Positions 33,294 through 42,791 of a stretch of 54,657 bases of DNA are shown here, piece after piece. The DNA is from Lentisphaeria bacterium (GTDB lineage Bacteria; Verrucomicrobiota; Lentisphaeria; Oligosphaerales; Oligosphaeraceae). Made by a program: the position numbers and the translations under genes. How positions within the stretch are numbered: the stretch's first letter is position 1; the number at the start of each line of letters is the position of its first letter. The stretch is taken from assembly GCA_016288215.1 (NCBI GenBank), contig JAEEYQ010000012.1, positions 1 through 54,657 of the forward strand, read 5' to 3'. Under the pieces are notes generated by a model. It was not told where the DNA came from. It searched no databases and was given only the letters and a program-made list of their open reading frames with translations.

Positions 33294-35981
33294 ATGTTCA
33301 GGCTGAACGGGACCCGAATCGTCATCTTGGCGGTGGTGCTTCTTGTGGTGGGCGGTGGTGTGCGCTATGGCTGCGTGCGCTATAAGGCGAAAAAGACCCC
33401 GCCGAAGGAGGAGCGGATTCCGCGCACGATGGAGGAGACGCGGTTCATCGCGGAGCAGGTGCGGGCCATCGCCGCCGCGGAGAAGGCCCACGCATGGAGT
33501 CAGGTGGGCAGCTTGGAGTCTCGCCGCTCCGGCTGGCTGTGGGCAAAGGCCGCCCAGGTGCTGGAGGCGACGGGCGCCTTTGACGGCAAGGGAAACTTCA
33601 ATGAAAAGTCCATGGAGGATCCGAATCGTCGTAACTCCTTGGAGGACATGTATATGTTGCTTCTCCGCGCCGTCCATCAGAACCGCCAGGGGGTCGAGCA
33701 GATTCAGGAGGAGGGGGACGCCAAACTGCGGGCCTACATCTCCCAAGTGGACCAGACATTGCAGCCCTATTCGCTGAACATCCCCTCCGACTACGATGAA
33801 CGGCTGGCCTGGCCCATGATCGTATTTCTGCATGGCCATGGCGGCTATCGCCATTTTCAGGGGCATCCTGCGCCGCGATATAATGGTGTATTTTGCCTAA
33901 GTCCCGGCGGAAGAGGTGCTTCTGACTATAAGGATTTGGGATGCGAAGACGTGTTGGCCTGCATTGAAGAGGTGAAGCGGGACTACAACATCAACGAGAA
34001 CCGCATCTACCTGACCGGCGACTCCATGGGGGGGACCGGCTGCTTCGAAATCGGCACCCACTATGCGGACCAGTTTGCGGGAATCATGCCTGTGGTGGGC
34101 AACAGCGATTTTGAGGTCTGGAGTCGCCATTGGGGCTGGAATCGGCCCTTCGAGGGGCGTAACACGGCGTTGCGCAAATGGATACAGGAGGCGCAGACCG
34201 CCCGCGCCTATGCCTGCAATCTGAGGAATCTGCATTCCTATATCATCAGTGGTTCTGCCGATGTCATCGTGCCCACGGACCATTCGCGGAACATGGTGGC
34301 TGAGCTGCGGCGGATGGGCTATCCCGTTGAATACCGTGAATATCCGGGCGTGGGCCACGGCGGCTTCCCCGGGGAGGCGAAGAACAACGGGCTGGCGTGG
34401 ATGTGCGGCTGGGAGCGGAATCCATGGCCAGCCCATGTGACTTGGCGTTCTGCCAACCTCAAATACGGCAAGGCCTATTGGCTGCGAATGGAGCAACTGG
34501 AGAAGCCACTGACCTTTGCCACTCTTCAGGCGGATGTGCAGGGTGGACAGCTGGTGGTCTCCACAGGCAACCTGCTGGCTTTCTCCATGCAGCGGCCTCC
34601 CGCTCTCTTCCCGCCCATGCAGCCTGTGAACGTAGTTGTTGATGGACAACGCCTTACGCTGCCGCCGAATCCGCAGGTGTTCGGCTGGACCACGCTGGCG
34701 AAAGACGCCCGTGGCCAGTGGGAGGAGCAGCCAGTGCCCCAGCTGGCTGGACTCCGCAAAAGCCGCGGCTGCGAAGGGCCGATTCAGGAGGCGCTGATGG
34801 CCCCCTTTGTGGTCGTCGTGGGGACCCAGTCCGTCGATCCGCTGATGAACGAGGCATGGCATCGGGAGGCCATGGCCTTCTCCGAATGGTGGAAACGGCG
34901 CAATGGCGCCCCGTGTCTTGTGGTCAAAGACACGGAATGCACGCCTGACATGATGAAGTCCCGAAACCTCATTCTCTTGGGCGGCACGGGAGACAATGCC
35001 GTCAGCAGTGATTTCGTCTGGAACATTCCCTTGACCGCCATTATGGCCCCTCTTCGTCTGAAAGGCGTCGATTTGACTGATGACAGCTTGGGCTCTATGA
35101 TCGTCTATCCCAATGTGACGGAGGCGCCGGACCATATGGTGGTCGTGGTCTCCGCCAATTCCCCCAAGGCGGCCTTCCAAGTGTGGGAACGCTTCGGAAA
35201 TTGGTTCAATTGGGGCGTTTACGACAGCAAGAAATACTTCGACTACGCGGTTTTTGACGCCCGTTCCGTCTCCCCCGAAACCTTGCTGCTTTTGGGCTGG
35301 TTCGGAACGGACTGGAAAGTGGAAAGCGGCGTCTGGGTTCTTGGAGAGGAATCCGTCCGCCGCCGGATGGCTCCGCAAGGATATCCAGAAAGTATTGATA
35401 TAGAAAAAGTTATGACGAGTCCGGAGTTTGTGGAGGAGGCCGAGGACAGGCTGGATGGTGAACTGGATAGGCTCCTTGAGGAAAAAGAGCCGAGAGCGAC
35501 GCTGACTCTTCCTGCTGCCGACCGGGTCTTTGTTAGCCGGCTGATGCCGGAGAAGGTGCTCAATGGCCGAGGGGCCACGGGATGGGAACGCTCCTTCTGG
35601 GGAGAGCCTTTGGAGAAGCCCCACAGCCTAGGCGTCCGTGCGCCTGTGACCATGGAGTTCAACCTAGATGGCAAATACCGCAGTTTCCTGTCGGAGGTGT
35701 GTTTGCGCAATCCCATGGAATGCACCATGGCACCGTCGCGAAAGCGCAGTGAGGAGGTGGCCTTCTTGGTGTGGGGGGATGACCGCAAATTGGCTGAAGC
35801 CACTGTCAATTGGAAGAAGCCGCTGAATGAATTGCGTGTGGATGTGACTGGAATCAAAGTGCTTAAGCTTGAAGCGCAACCTCGCGGCATTTCGTGGCTG
35901 CACATGGAGGCTGCTTGGCTGGAGCCTGAATTGTCCACTCGTGAACTGTCCATGGCCCCCAAAGAAAAGCCAGCCAAATAG
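33294..35981 (+). CDS. Membrane-anchored esterase with NPCBM-like C-terminus
   Basis: An 895-residue protein. An N-terminal membrane segment (~9-25) anchors it, and the protein then faces outside. Residues ~150-400 are an alpha/beta-hydrolase domain like prolyl oligopeptidase or poly(3-hydroxybutyrate) depolymerase: oxyanion-region 'VFLHGHGGY', nucleophile in GDSMGG (S244), acid in 'SADVIVPTDHS' and His in 'GVGHGGFPGE'. The middle has an unknown domain; the last ~130 residues (from 'PHSLGVRAPVTMEF') look like a novel putative carbohydrate-binding (NPCBM-like) module. It may be a polysaccharide esterase. The start shares GGAGAGACGAGATG with the 22.1-kb gene; the start at 33210 in the frame is upstream of that site and unlikely. 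Confidence 0.83.
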   Translation: MFRLNGTRIVILAVVLLVVGGGVRYGCVRYKAKKTPPKEERIPRTMEETRFIAEQVRAIAAAEKAHAWSQVGSLESRRSGWLWAKAAQVLEATGAFDGKGNFNEKSMEDPNRRNSLEDMYMLLLRAVHQNRQGVEQIQEEGDAKLRAYISQVDQTLQPYSLNIPSDYDERLAWPMIVFLHGHGGYRHFQGHPAPRYNGVFCLSPGGRGASDYKDLGCEDVLACIEEVKRDYNINENRIYLTGDSMGGTGCFEIGTHYADQFAGIMPVVGNSDFEVWSRHWGWNRPFEGRNTALRKWIQEAQTARAYACNLRNLHSYIISGSADVIVPTDHSRNMVAELRRMGYPVEYREYPGVGHGGFPGEAKNNGLAWMCGWERNPWPAHVTWRSANLKYGKAYWLRMEQLEKPLTFATLQADVQGGQLVVSTGNLLAFSMQRPPALFPPMQPVNVVVDGQRLTLPPNPQVFGWTTLAKDARGQWEEQPVPQLAGLRKSRGCEGPIQEALMAPFVVVVGTQSVDPLMNEAWHREAMAFSEWWKRRNGAPCLVVKDTECTPDMMKSRNLILLGGTGDNAVSSDFVWNIPLTAIMAPLRLKGVDLTDDSLGSMIVYPNVTEAPDHMVVVVSANSPKAAFQVWERFGNWFNWGVYDSKKYFDYAVFDARSVSPETLLLLGWFGTDWKVESGVWVLGEESVRRRMAPQGYPESIDIEKVMTSPEFVEEAEDRLDGELDRLLEEKEPRATLTLPAADRVFVSRLMPEKVLNGRGATGWERSFWGEPLEKPHSLGVRAPVTMEFNLDGKYRSFLSEVCLRNPMECTMAPSRKRSEEVAFLVWGDDRKLAEATVNWKKPLNELRVDVTGIKVLKLEAQPRGISWLHMEAAWLEPELSTRELSMAPKEKPAK

Positions 35982-36302
35982 AGTCCATAAAATCGTTGGA
36001 GCGTATAAATGATGGGCTGCGAACAGCAACAGGCCCATTCGGTCCTGTTGGGCCGCTGAACCTGTGGGTGCATCCTGCCTTCGAGTTTTACTGTCGCCTA
36101 CCTGTGGTTGCCTCCATTGAGCCGCCTTATGGCACGATGGCGTGTGAACATGAAGGGTGTATGTGTTATGCAAGTTACTGTAAAGGAGTAATTAACGCAA
36201 GCTCGAGTCAGGCAGGGCAAGACCTGGGTGAATGGCTCTGCTCCATGACTTCAAAGCCCCAAAAGACTGAAAGATGACCAGGGCCAACTGCTGTTTTTAG
36301 AT
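35982..36302. other. Convergent intergenic region with hairpin, no gene
   Basis: A 321-bp gap between the ends of two convergent genes. GGCCCA (36032-36037) pairs with TGGGCC (36049-36054) within AACAG...CTGTT, a short hairpin that may end transcription of the plus-strand esterase. AACTGCTG (36286-36293) pairs with CAGCAGTT (36306-36313) around a T-rich loop, next to the stop of the minus-strand gene. An open frame on the plus strand from a TTG at 35996 (93 codons) lacks a ribosome site and family resemblance and is not called. Confidence 0.4.
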
Positions 36303-38864
36303 TTACAGCAGTTCCTCCATCAAGAGGGGGCGGCCGGAGAGGCGCACATCGCGGAAATCGCCGTTGAAAAAGTCGTAGGGTTCCTGTAGGAAATGAAGAC
36401 TGCATCCGATGCAGAGGAAATTCACGACGGCATGGCTAGCCACGGGGAAACCGGTCGCCGTGCCTTGCAGCATGCCGTTGAGATAGAGATACAATGTGCG
36501 GCAGTCGTACACAACCGCGACCTTGGCCCATTCCCCCGCCTTCAGTGGCTCCTTGCTGACGATGGAGACATTCACGGTCTCCGCCTCCGTCTCGATTTCG
36601 TTGCCCTTGTCGATGTCGATGGCGGCGTTGCAATTGGCAGCCATGTTGCGTTGCGCCACCACATGGCCGGCTTCGTCAAGAAAGAGGTTCAGGTTTCCGT
36701 TGGCTGTTCCCAAGATGCCCATGCGGTGGCCGATGGCTGCTGGCCGCAAACTGATTTCATAGGTGCAGGAATAGGAGAAGGAGGAGCTTCCGGCCATCAT
36801 GAAGAAGCCTTTTGACTCCCCAAGGTGCATGAAGCCGCGGCCATCGGAATCGGTCTGGAAGAGATTTGGAACGGCGACAAAATTCATGTCATCGACGAAA
36901 TGACGATAGCCTGTGCGCTCCAAGGCGCCGAAGGGTTCGGCCGGCTGCTCCATATTGAACCGTCCATTGTGTTGCAGACCGCCGATGTCCACGAGCTTTT
37001 GACCTGCATCATGACTACATGGATAGTAGAAGGTGGGGAAGCGCCCAGCCGGAAGCGTGACGGCCATGAAGGAGCCGTTCATGTCCGGAAGGAATGTATG
37101 CGCGTTGTCTTTCCGTGCGCTGACCCAGATGGGGAGGGACTCGAAGCGGTTGCCGTCTGCACATTCCATCTCGAGCCAATAGTAGTCGTCGTTGAGCAGC
37201 GGGCAGGGCAGCGTCGTCTGTAGGTGGACCTTCAAGTCACCATGGCGGAAAGAGGTGAACTCCTCGCCATTGCGCATCACGCGCACGCACGTGACCGTCT
37301 GCCCCTCTTCGGGCTCCAGATTGGCGGCGAGAAGCCCCCGACCCTGCGTCGCGTTCCAGTCAACAACCTCCCCCGGATGCATTCCGTTCAGCGTCCAGTC
37401 ATGGCTGCCGTCCTTTGAATGCAGGGCATTGGCGGTGGATCGAGCCCAGAACATCATGCTGTTTCGCAGGGCTGGGTCCACCCAGACGGGCGGCAATGTC
37501 AGCGGCGCACATGGCTCGTCACGCCAGAAGCCGCGGAGGCGCGGAATCAGCAGGCGCCCCACAAACGATGATGACGGAATTGTAAATACATTTGTATGAA
37601 CAATATCCAACTTTATTGTCTTTTTGGGGAAGGCATGTACAACCTGTCCTGACTCATCCAACAGCTCCAGTTCATAGCTGTATACCTTTTCCGAATCATC
37701 GATGGGGAAGGTAATCACCTCGAAAAGGAGGTCCCGCCATCCCGCCACCATGTCGATGTAACTGGTGACGACCACCTCGGGCTGCTTCCGCATGGCGAAG
37801 GGCTTTCCGTAGAGCTGGCTCATCATCAGCTCTCCATAACGGAGAAGGAAGTCCTCCCGTTCGTAGCACGGAAGGATTAGCGAATTCTCCCAATGGTCGA
37901 AAAGGTTCGTCATGGTCACGGCATCCGGCTTCGCCTTCCGGATGCTTTCCCAGCTTGTGCGGTATTTCCGCGATGCATGGGGGTTGACGCCGACGTGCGT
38001 GTAGTGGACGGACCAGCTGTTATGGACGGCGGCCTCGTAGATTTTGTGTGGGAATTCGTTGTGCATGACCTCGCTGATGCGGCGGTCTATTTCGTCCTGA
38101 TCTGCCCAGTCAGCGTAGGCTGTGCAGCCATCGAAGACGGGCATGTAGGCCCGCAGCTCCTCCTGCTTTGTGTCGGCGCTGTAGGTTTTCCACCAATAGT
38201 TCGCAAGCCAGATGGCCTTCCCGTAACGCGATTCGAAGGCCGACTGGATCTGGAGCCACTCGTCAGGGGAGAAGTCGTAGCTTGTGTAGACGGCGAGGAT
38301 CGGTGCGCCGTCGATGCGGAAGAATGCCTCAGAGTGTTTGTATTCCTCCGCAATGAGGTCGAACTGCTCGAAGAGCTTCTGGATAGCGCCCTCAACACTG
38401 CCGCCGCATGCGTCGCGGATGAGGTCAACGAATATCTGCAGTTTGAAGTCGCCGAGCTCCTCCGCCGCCTGGACAGCCTCCTTTAGGGTATCCGCATAGC
38501 CGGGTGTATGCACCACCAGCTCGAACTGCCATCCGGTCATGCCCTTTGCCTGGCACTCGCGCATGGCCTCCTTCCAATAGCCCACGGAGTTTGCGCGATA
38601 GCCCAAGGCGTTGTTCTGTGGATAGAGTTTGCGTGCGTAGTTCGGCCCGCCCAAGGGGCAGCCGGTTCGCGGCTTGTTCGGCTTCCACCATGGATTCACA
38701 TGGGTCCATAGCGTGCCGCAATAGGCCCTCTTGTCAAATTTTGGGCGGAGATCCTTCGGAGTCTCCTCCGCGATGGCGCCGATGGATATCCCCAGAAGGA
38801 GTAGTGCAAGAATCGTCTTCACGCTTCCTTGCGTTGTGGAAAAAAGCGCAGTTGCTTTCTTCAT
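36303..38864 (-). CDS. GH71/GH99-like glycoside hydrolase with LamG-like C-terminus
   Basis: An 853-residue exported protein with a signal peptide (cleavage near AIA-EE, residues 31-32). Residues ~40-400 resemble the GH71/GH99 alpha-1,3-glucanase/endomannosidase TIM barrel: 'MTGWQFELVVHTPGY', 'SEAFFRIDGAPILAVYTSYD' and 'VTMTNLFDHWENSLIL'. The C-terminal ~200 residues ('NGMLQGTATGFPV', 'VRLSGRPL') match a LamG/concanavalin sandwich that usually binds glycans. The start at 38864 overlaps the stop of the upstream membrane-protein gene as ATGA, so the two are translationally coupled. Family assignment is by resemblance; the substrate may be alpha-glucan or alpha-mannan. Confidence 0.8.
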   Translation of the reverse strand: MKKATALFSTTQGSVKTILALLLLGISIGAIAEETPKDLRPKFDKRAYCGTLWTHVNPWWKPNKPRTGCPLGGPNYARKLYPQNNALGYRANSVGYWKEAMRECQAKGMTGWQFELVVHTPGYADTLKEAVQAAEELGDFKLQIFVDLIRDACGGSVEGAIQKLFEQFDLIAEEYKHSEAFFRIDGAPILAVYTSYDFSPDEWLQIQSAFESRYGKAIWLANYWWKTYSADTKQEELRAYMPVFDGCTAYADWADQDEIDRRISEVMHNEFPHKIYEAAVHNSWSVHYTHVGVNPHASRKYRTSWESIRKAKPDAVTMTNLFDHWENSLILPCYEREDFLLRYGELMMSQLYGKPFAMRKQPEVVVTSYIDMVAGWRDLLFEVITFPIDDSEKVYSYELELLDESGQVVHAFPKKTIKLDIVHTNVFTIPSSSFVGRLLIPRLRGFWRDEPCAPLTLPPVWVDPALRNSMMFWARSTANALHSKDGSHDWTLNGMHPGEVVDWNATQGRGLLAANLEPEEGQTVTCVRVMRNGEEFTSFRHGDLKVHLQTTLPCPLLNDDYYWLEMECADGNRFESLPIWVSARKDNAHTFLPDMNGSFMAVTLPAGRFPTFYYPCSHDAGQKLVDIGGLQHNGRFNMEQPAEPFGALERTGYRHFVDDMNFVAVPNLFQTDSDGRGFMHLGESKGFFMMAGSSSFSYSCTYEISLRPAAIGHRMGILGTANGNLNLFLDEAGHVVAQRNMAANCNAAIDIDKGNEIETEAETVNVSIVSKEPLKAGEWAKVAVVYDCRTLYLYLNGMLQGTATGFPVASHAVVNFLCIGCSLHFLQEPYDFFNGDFRDVRLSGRPLLMEELL

Positions 38865-39802
38865 GGCCCTTGGGGAACCCATTTGTCGTTGCGGTAGACG
38901 TAGCCGCGGGAGAGCATGGCTCGTTTCATTCGTTTGGGGAGCTCCTTTTCGTAGGCGACCTGAAGCCGTCGCTGCTCCAGAAGATTTACGAGGGATGCGG
39001 GATCAATCCAGAAGCGGGGATCCGGATTCTCCATGGAGGCACCTTTGAGGACGATGTTGGGGACGTAACCAGCGGCCTTGAAGGCTTGCGGATACTTGAG
39101 TCTGCGCTGTTTGGCCAGTTCTGTGTTGGTGCCGTTCTCCTGCAGAACCATCTGTTTGCGGGCGAAGGTCTCCACCATTTTGGCATGTTCAATGGGGAAG
39201 AGGCGGGCCACCTCATCATCGGGGAGGTCCTGTTTGGCGATGGTGCGGATGCCAATTCCAATGCGCTCCGTGGATGTGGACTCCTTCAGGATGCCCTTGA
39301 CGGTGGGCGTCGTGCCGCCGTGTCCGCTGGCCAGTCGGATTTCCACCTCCTCGTTGCGGGGGTACATGGCGTATTTCTTTTCACCTTCTGCCCGCCATTC
39401 CTCTAAAGTCTTGGGATGGAGAGTCTCCTTGACGGCGTTCTGCACTTCCTGTTCCGCCGCCTGCATGGCGGCTTTCAGGGATTGTGTGGGGGCTGGCGGC
39501 TCCTCCCAGTCAATGTCGTAGTCCAAAAGTGCATTGAAATCCGCAACATCTTGATAGGTATAGGGTTGCGCCATGGCTTCCTTGATGTAGTCCGAAATGG
39601 AAGTCTCTTCTACCTCTTCGGCGATTTCCTCTTTGACTTCCTCCTGCACGCGGTCTGGATTGACGCCTGATGAGCGGGGGGCGGCGCTGGTGGTGGACCT
39701 TGAATAGGAGGAGCTGGAGCGCATGGAGGGATTTCTGGCGATGAAATACACGCCCACCAAAATCACCAGAACCAGAATCATGGTTGCAACGAAATTCTGC
39801 AT
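38861..39802 (-). CDS. Single-pass membrane protein of unknown function
   Basis: A 313-residue protein with one N-terminal membrane helix (about residues 5-22, MILVLVILVGVYFIA), then a Ser/Arg-rich stretch and an acidic, probably coiled, segment (VQEEVKEEIAEEVEE near 52-66), then a folded part rich in Lys, Arg and Glu without recognised domain. It is translated together with the GH71/99-like enzyme (ATGA overlap at 38861-38864), which suggests it assists export, anchoring or activity of that enzyme. AAGGAG lies 9 nt before the ATG. No homologue was recognised. Confidence 0.7.
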   Translation of the reverse strand: MQNFVATMILVLVILVGVYFIARNPSMRSSSSYSRSTTSAAPRSSGVNPDRVQEEVKEEIAEEVEETSISDYIKEAMAQPYTYQDVADFNALLDYDIDWEEPPAPTQSLKAAMQAAEQEVQNAVKETLHPKTLEEWRAEGEKKYAMYPRNEEVEIRLASGHGGTTPTVKGILKESTSTERIGIGIRTIAKQDLPDDEVARLFPIEHAKMVETFARKQMVLQENGTNTELAKQRRLKYPQAFKAAGYVPNIVLKGASMENPDPRFWIDPASLVNLLEQRRLQVAYEKELPKRMKRAMLSRGYVYRNDKWVPQGP

Positions 39803-39874
39803 GGTTTCAACTCCTTGTCATGTTGCAGTGAGAGCAAAATCCATTTCGTGGATTTGTAACTTGCGTCATCGACG

Positions 39875-41617
39875 TTATTTCCAAAAAATCTCCGCAGGCT
39901 GTTTCGGTAGTGGGACCCCTTGCTCCATCGCCTCTTCCAGCTCGGCTGCGGCATCTTCGTCAATCCACCAGTAGCCTGTGCTTTCGCCACTGTACTTGCC
40001 TAATACAGACTCCGGCATGCCGAATTTGTTCCAATAGAGGAGGCGAGTGCTGTCCGTGTTCCACAGCAGCACATAGGGGTACTCCGCGAAGATGAGCGCA
40101 TCGATTTTCCGGCAGATTTCATGCCGCTCCTGCACGTTGAAGATGGCCTTCTGCTGTTCGATGAGAGCATCCACCTCCGCGTTCTTGAAGCCTGTGAGGT
40201 TGCTGCCGCCAGGTCGGTCTGCCTCTTTGGAGGACCACATGCCCTCCGGATTCTTGAAGAGGCCCGCGCCCCAGGCAGCCCACGTCATGTCGAAGTTGAA
40301 CTCATCCATGTCTTTGGCCCAAGCAGACCAGTCTTTGGTCTGAATGGTCATTTTGACGCCCACGTCCTTGAGAGCGGCGTCGAAGACCGCAAGGAACTTG
40401 TTGGAGATGGCGTCACGGTTCAGGAAGGTGAAGGCGAGCTCGCGGCCATTCTTCTCCAGAATGCCTGTGGCGGGGTTGGCCTTCCAGCCGGCCTCCGTCA
40501 GCAGCCGGATGGCCGCCTGCTTGTCGAAGGGCGTCACGGGATTTGGGCAGGGATGCTGTTCATCGTAGAGGTCTTCCCAATAGGAGCGGTGGAGAAAGTA
40601 TTGGTTGTACATCATGGTTTGGTTCATCATGGGGCGGTCCAGCAGATGGGCCATGGCTTTGCGGACCCGCACATCGTCGAAGGGGAAGCGCCGCATGTTC
40701 ATGGCAAAGCCCTGAAAGCCTACTGGTTTCTTGTTGTGCACGTTCTGCTTGACGATCCAGTTGTTGCGAACCGCCGTCACATCCTTTTCAATCTGATGCC
40801 AAATGCTGGCCGTGTAGACGGCAAAGACGTCAATCTCCCCCTTTTTGAAGGCCTCGAAGGCATTGTTGCGGTCCTCAAAGAAGCGGCAGTTGATGATGTG
40901 GAAGTTGTTGCTGCCCTTGCAGCTGGGCCAGTTGACCCGCCACCAGTCCGCGCGGCGCTCCAATTTGAGATAGAGGCCTTCCTTGAACTCCATGACCTTA
41001 TAGGGGCCGGAGACCACGGGAAACTCAAAGTTGACTTTGTTGAAGTCCAAATTGGCGAACACATGTTTGGGGAGGATGCTGAAGCCGCCCGCCGCCCCCA
41101 GATTCTGCCAGTGGACCTCCTTGGCGCGGAAGCGGATGGCACGGCCCTCGTCGACAATTTCCGGCTCGCCCAGCCGCTCCAAGCTGAGCTTGTGGGGCCC
41201 TGTCAGATTGGCGGGATTCACGATGGCCTGATAGGTCCACAGGACGTCTTCGGCGGTGATGGGCTGTCCATCGCTCCAGCGGGCTTGGGGATCCAGCCAG
41301 AAGGTGAATTCCCGCTTGTCCTCTGAAATGGTCCATTTCTCCGCGAGGCAACGATCATATTCGAGGGTTTCGGAGTCCATGCTCAACAGTGTCTCATAGA
41401 GCGCGTCAAAGATGCGGGCGCTCATGGAATTGTTGTCAAGATAGTAGTTGAGGCTCTTGGGGGAGGGACCCAGATATTCGGTGACGGTGCCGCCGACCAC
41501 GGCGTCCGGACTGGCGACGGGATCCGGCTGCATCACATGACTTTCCGTTGGCAGAAACCCTGCCTCACAGACTAGGCAGACAAATGCCAATATGCTGGAA
41601 ATGAGGAATTTATACAT
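39875..41617 (-). CDS. ABC transporter substrate-binding protein, family 5
   Basis: A 580-residue extracellular binding protein of the oligopeptide/dipeptide type (SBP_bac_5). After an export signal (cleavage near CEA-GF) come the landmarks 'LSMDSETLEYDRCLAEKW', 'TFWLDPQARWSDGQPITAEDVLWTY', 'VVSGPYKV' and 'DVRVRKAMAHLLDRPMM' of the family. It binds a peptide or other small solute outside the cytoplasmic membrane. No permease or ATPase gene lies nearby, so it must work with a transporter encoded elsewhere. The ATG at 41617 has AGGATA upstream. It lies between sppA and the membrane-protein/GH pair on the minus strand. Confidence 0.92.
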   Translation of the reverse strand: MYKFLISSILAFVCLVCEAGFLPTESHVMQPDPVASPDAVVGGTVTEYLGPSPKSLNYYLDNNSMSARIFDALYETLLSMDSETLEYDRCLAEKWTISEDKREFTFWLDPQARWSDGQPITAEDVLWTYQAIVNPANLTGPHKLSLERLGEPEIVDEGRAIRFRAKEVHWQNLGAAGGFSILPKHVFANLDFNKVNFEFPVVSGPYKVMEFKEGLYLKLERRADWWRVNWPSCKGSNNFHIINCRFFEDRNNAFEAFKKGEIDVFAVYTASIWHQIEKDVTAVRNNWIVKQNVHNKKPVGFQGFAMNMRRFPFDDVRVRKAMAHLLDRPMMNQTMMYNQYFLHRSYWEDLYDEQHPCPNPVTPFDKQAAIRLLTEAGWKANPATGILEKNGRELAFTFLNRDAISNKFLAVFDAALKDVGVKMTIQTKDWSAWAKDMDEFNFDMTWAAWGAGLFKNPEGMWSSKEADRPGGSNLTGFKNAEVDALIEQQKAIFNVQERHEICRKIDALIFAEYPYVLLWNTDSTRLLYWNKFGMPESVLGKYSGESTGYWWIDEDAAAELEEAMEQGVPLPKQPAEIFWK

Positions 41618-41647
41618 ATGCGATATCCTGAACAAATCGACCGACGG

Positions 41648-42775
41648 TTACCGTGCGATGCTGCCGGACCACAGATAATAGGGTTTGCCTGCTTCGACAT
41701 GCACCCCATCAATCGGTATTAGTCCCTCAATGGCAGTGCGTTGGCTAAATTTCATCTCCATAAGGGAGTCCAGCCAGCTCATTTTGCGGCCAAAACGGAC
41801 GACCTGGGCGTCGTGGATGCCGGCTTCCCTTTCGGCGGCGGCTACCGCGTCCTCAAAGGTCCCTAGCTCGTCCACGAGTCCGGCCTCTTTGGCCTGCCGT
41901 CCGGAGAGCACACGGCCGTCTCCGAATTCGGCGTTCATGACGTCTTCCGCCGTTTGGAATTGGGGACGGCCTTGGGCGACCACGTCTGCAAACTGGTGGA
42001 AACTTTCCTGAATGAGGGCCTGCAGATGGCGGTCCTCTTCAGGTGTGGCGGGGCGAAGCGGACTCATCATGTCCTTCATGGCTCCGGACTTATAGACTTT
42101 GGGAGCAATGCCGATCTTGTCGGCCAGCCCTGTGGCGTTGAGTCCGCTCATGATGACGCCGATGTTGGCGGTGAAAGTGGTGGGGCGGGCGACGATCCAA
42201 CGGCTTCCTGCCGCGATGTAGTAGCCGCCGCTGGTGCCCATGTCCCTCATGAAGGTGATTACAGGAATCCTCTCGTTGATTTCGCGGACCTTACGCCAGA
42301 TATCCTCGCTGGCGATGATTTCGCCGCCGGGAGTGTTCATGTCCAGAACGATGGCCTTCAGACTGTCTTCGGTTTCCATAAGGGTGTCCAGAAGCTCGCA
42401 GATGGTCTCCGAACAGGCGCCTTTGGTCAGCTTCTCATGGGTGATGACGCCATCGATGCGGACAACGCCGATGATCTTGTCCGGATCGCCGTCGCAGAGG
42501 ACTTTGCTGGCCACAGAGGAGCTGGAGCGACCACCGCTGCCCACATCGCGGACGACGCTTTCCATGGCGGCGGAGATGGTGCCCTTCACCGCATAGCAGC
42601 CGATGATGCCGCCAATCAGCAGACCAATGAAAATGCCCAGAAGGATGCCGAGGCAGCCTTTCCCCTTGTTGTTGGAGCGGGGTGTAAAGGAGGGGCGTGG
42701 CGGCGGATAGGCGTAATCGTTGCGAGGTGGCGGAGGGGCGAGGGGCGGTGGTGCGGCAAGATTAGACTCGGTCAT
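41648..42775 (-). CDS. sppA: Signal peptide peptidase SppA (S49)
   Basis: A 375-residue S49 peptidase that clears cleaved signal peptides from the membrane. A Pro-rich cytoplasmic lead (residues 8-30) is followed by a membrane helix (42-64). Catalytic residues are S182 in MGTSGGYYIAA and K229 in 'VYKSGAMKDMMSP', the Ser-Lys dyad of the family. Length is that of the short, single-domain form (E. coli SppA has 618). The ATG follows CAGGAG. The Pro-rich start is unusual and may bind a partner. Stop codon TAA lies inside the palindrome ACGGTTACCGT (41644-41654). Confidence 0.93.
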   Translation of the reverse strand: MTESNLAAPPPLAPPPPRNDYAYPPPRPSFTPRSNNKGKGCLGILLGIFIGLLIGGIIGCYAVKGTISAAMESVVRDVGSGGRSSSSVASKVLCDGDPDKIIGVVRIDGVITHEKLTKGACSETICELLDTLMETEDSLKAIVLDMNTPGGEIIASEDIWRKVREINERIPVITFMRDMGTSGGYYIAAGSRWIVARPTTFTANIGVIMSGLNATGLADKIGIAPKVYKSGAMKDMMSPLRPATPEEDRHLQALIQESFHQFADVVAQGRPQFQTAEDVMNAEFGDGRVLSGRQAKEAGLVDELGTFEDAVAAAEREAGIHDAQVVRFGRKMSWLDSLMEMKFSQRTAIEGLIPIDGVHVEAGKPYYLWSGSIAR

Positions 42776-42791
42776 CGTTGCGGTCTCCTGT

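Noticed and set aside
33897..35624. 575-codon antisense frame over the esterase
   Set aside because: Same reason: shadow of a real gene, no domain visible.
35996..36277. 93-codon frame between two convergent genes
   Set aside because: Begins at TTG without ribosome site, no recognisable family, Cys-rich in an irregular way.
40121..41326. 401-codon plus-strand frame over the binding-protein gene
   Set aside because: The minus-strand frame matches a known family along its length; this is its shadow.
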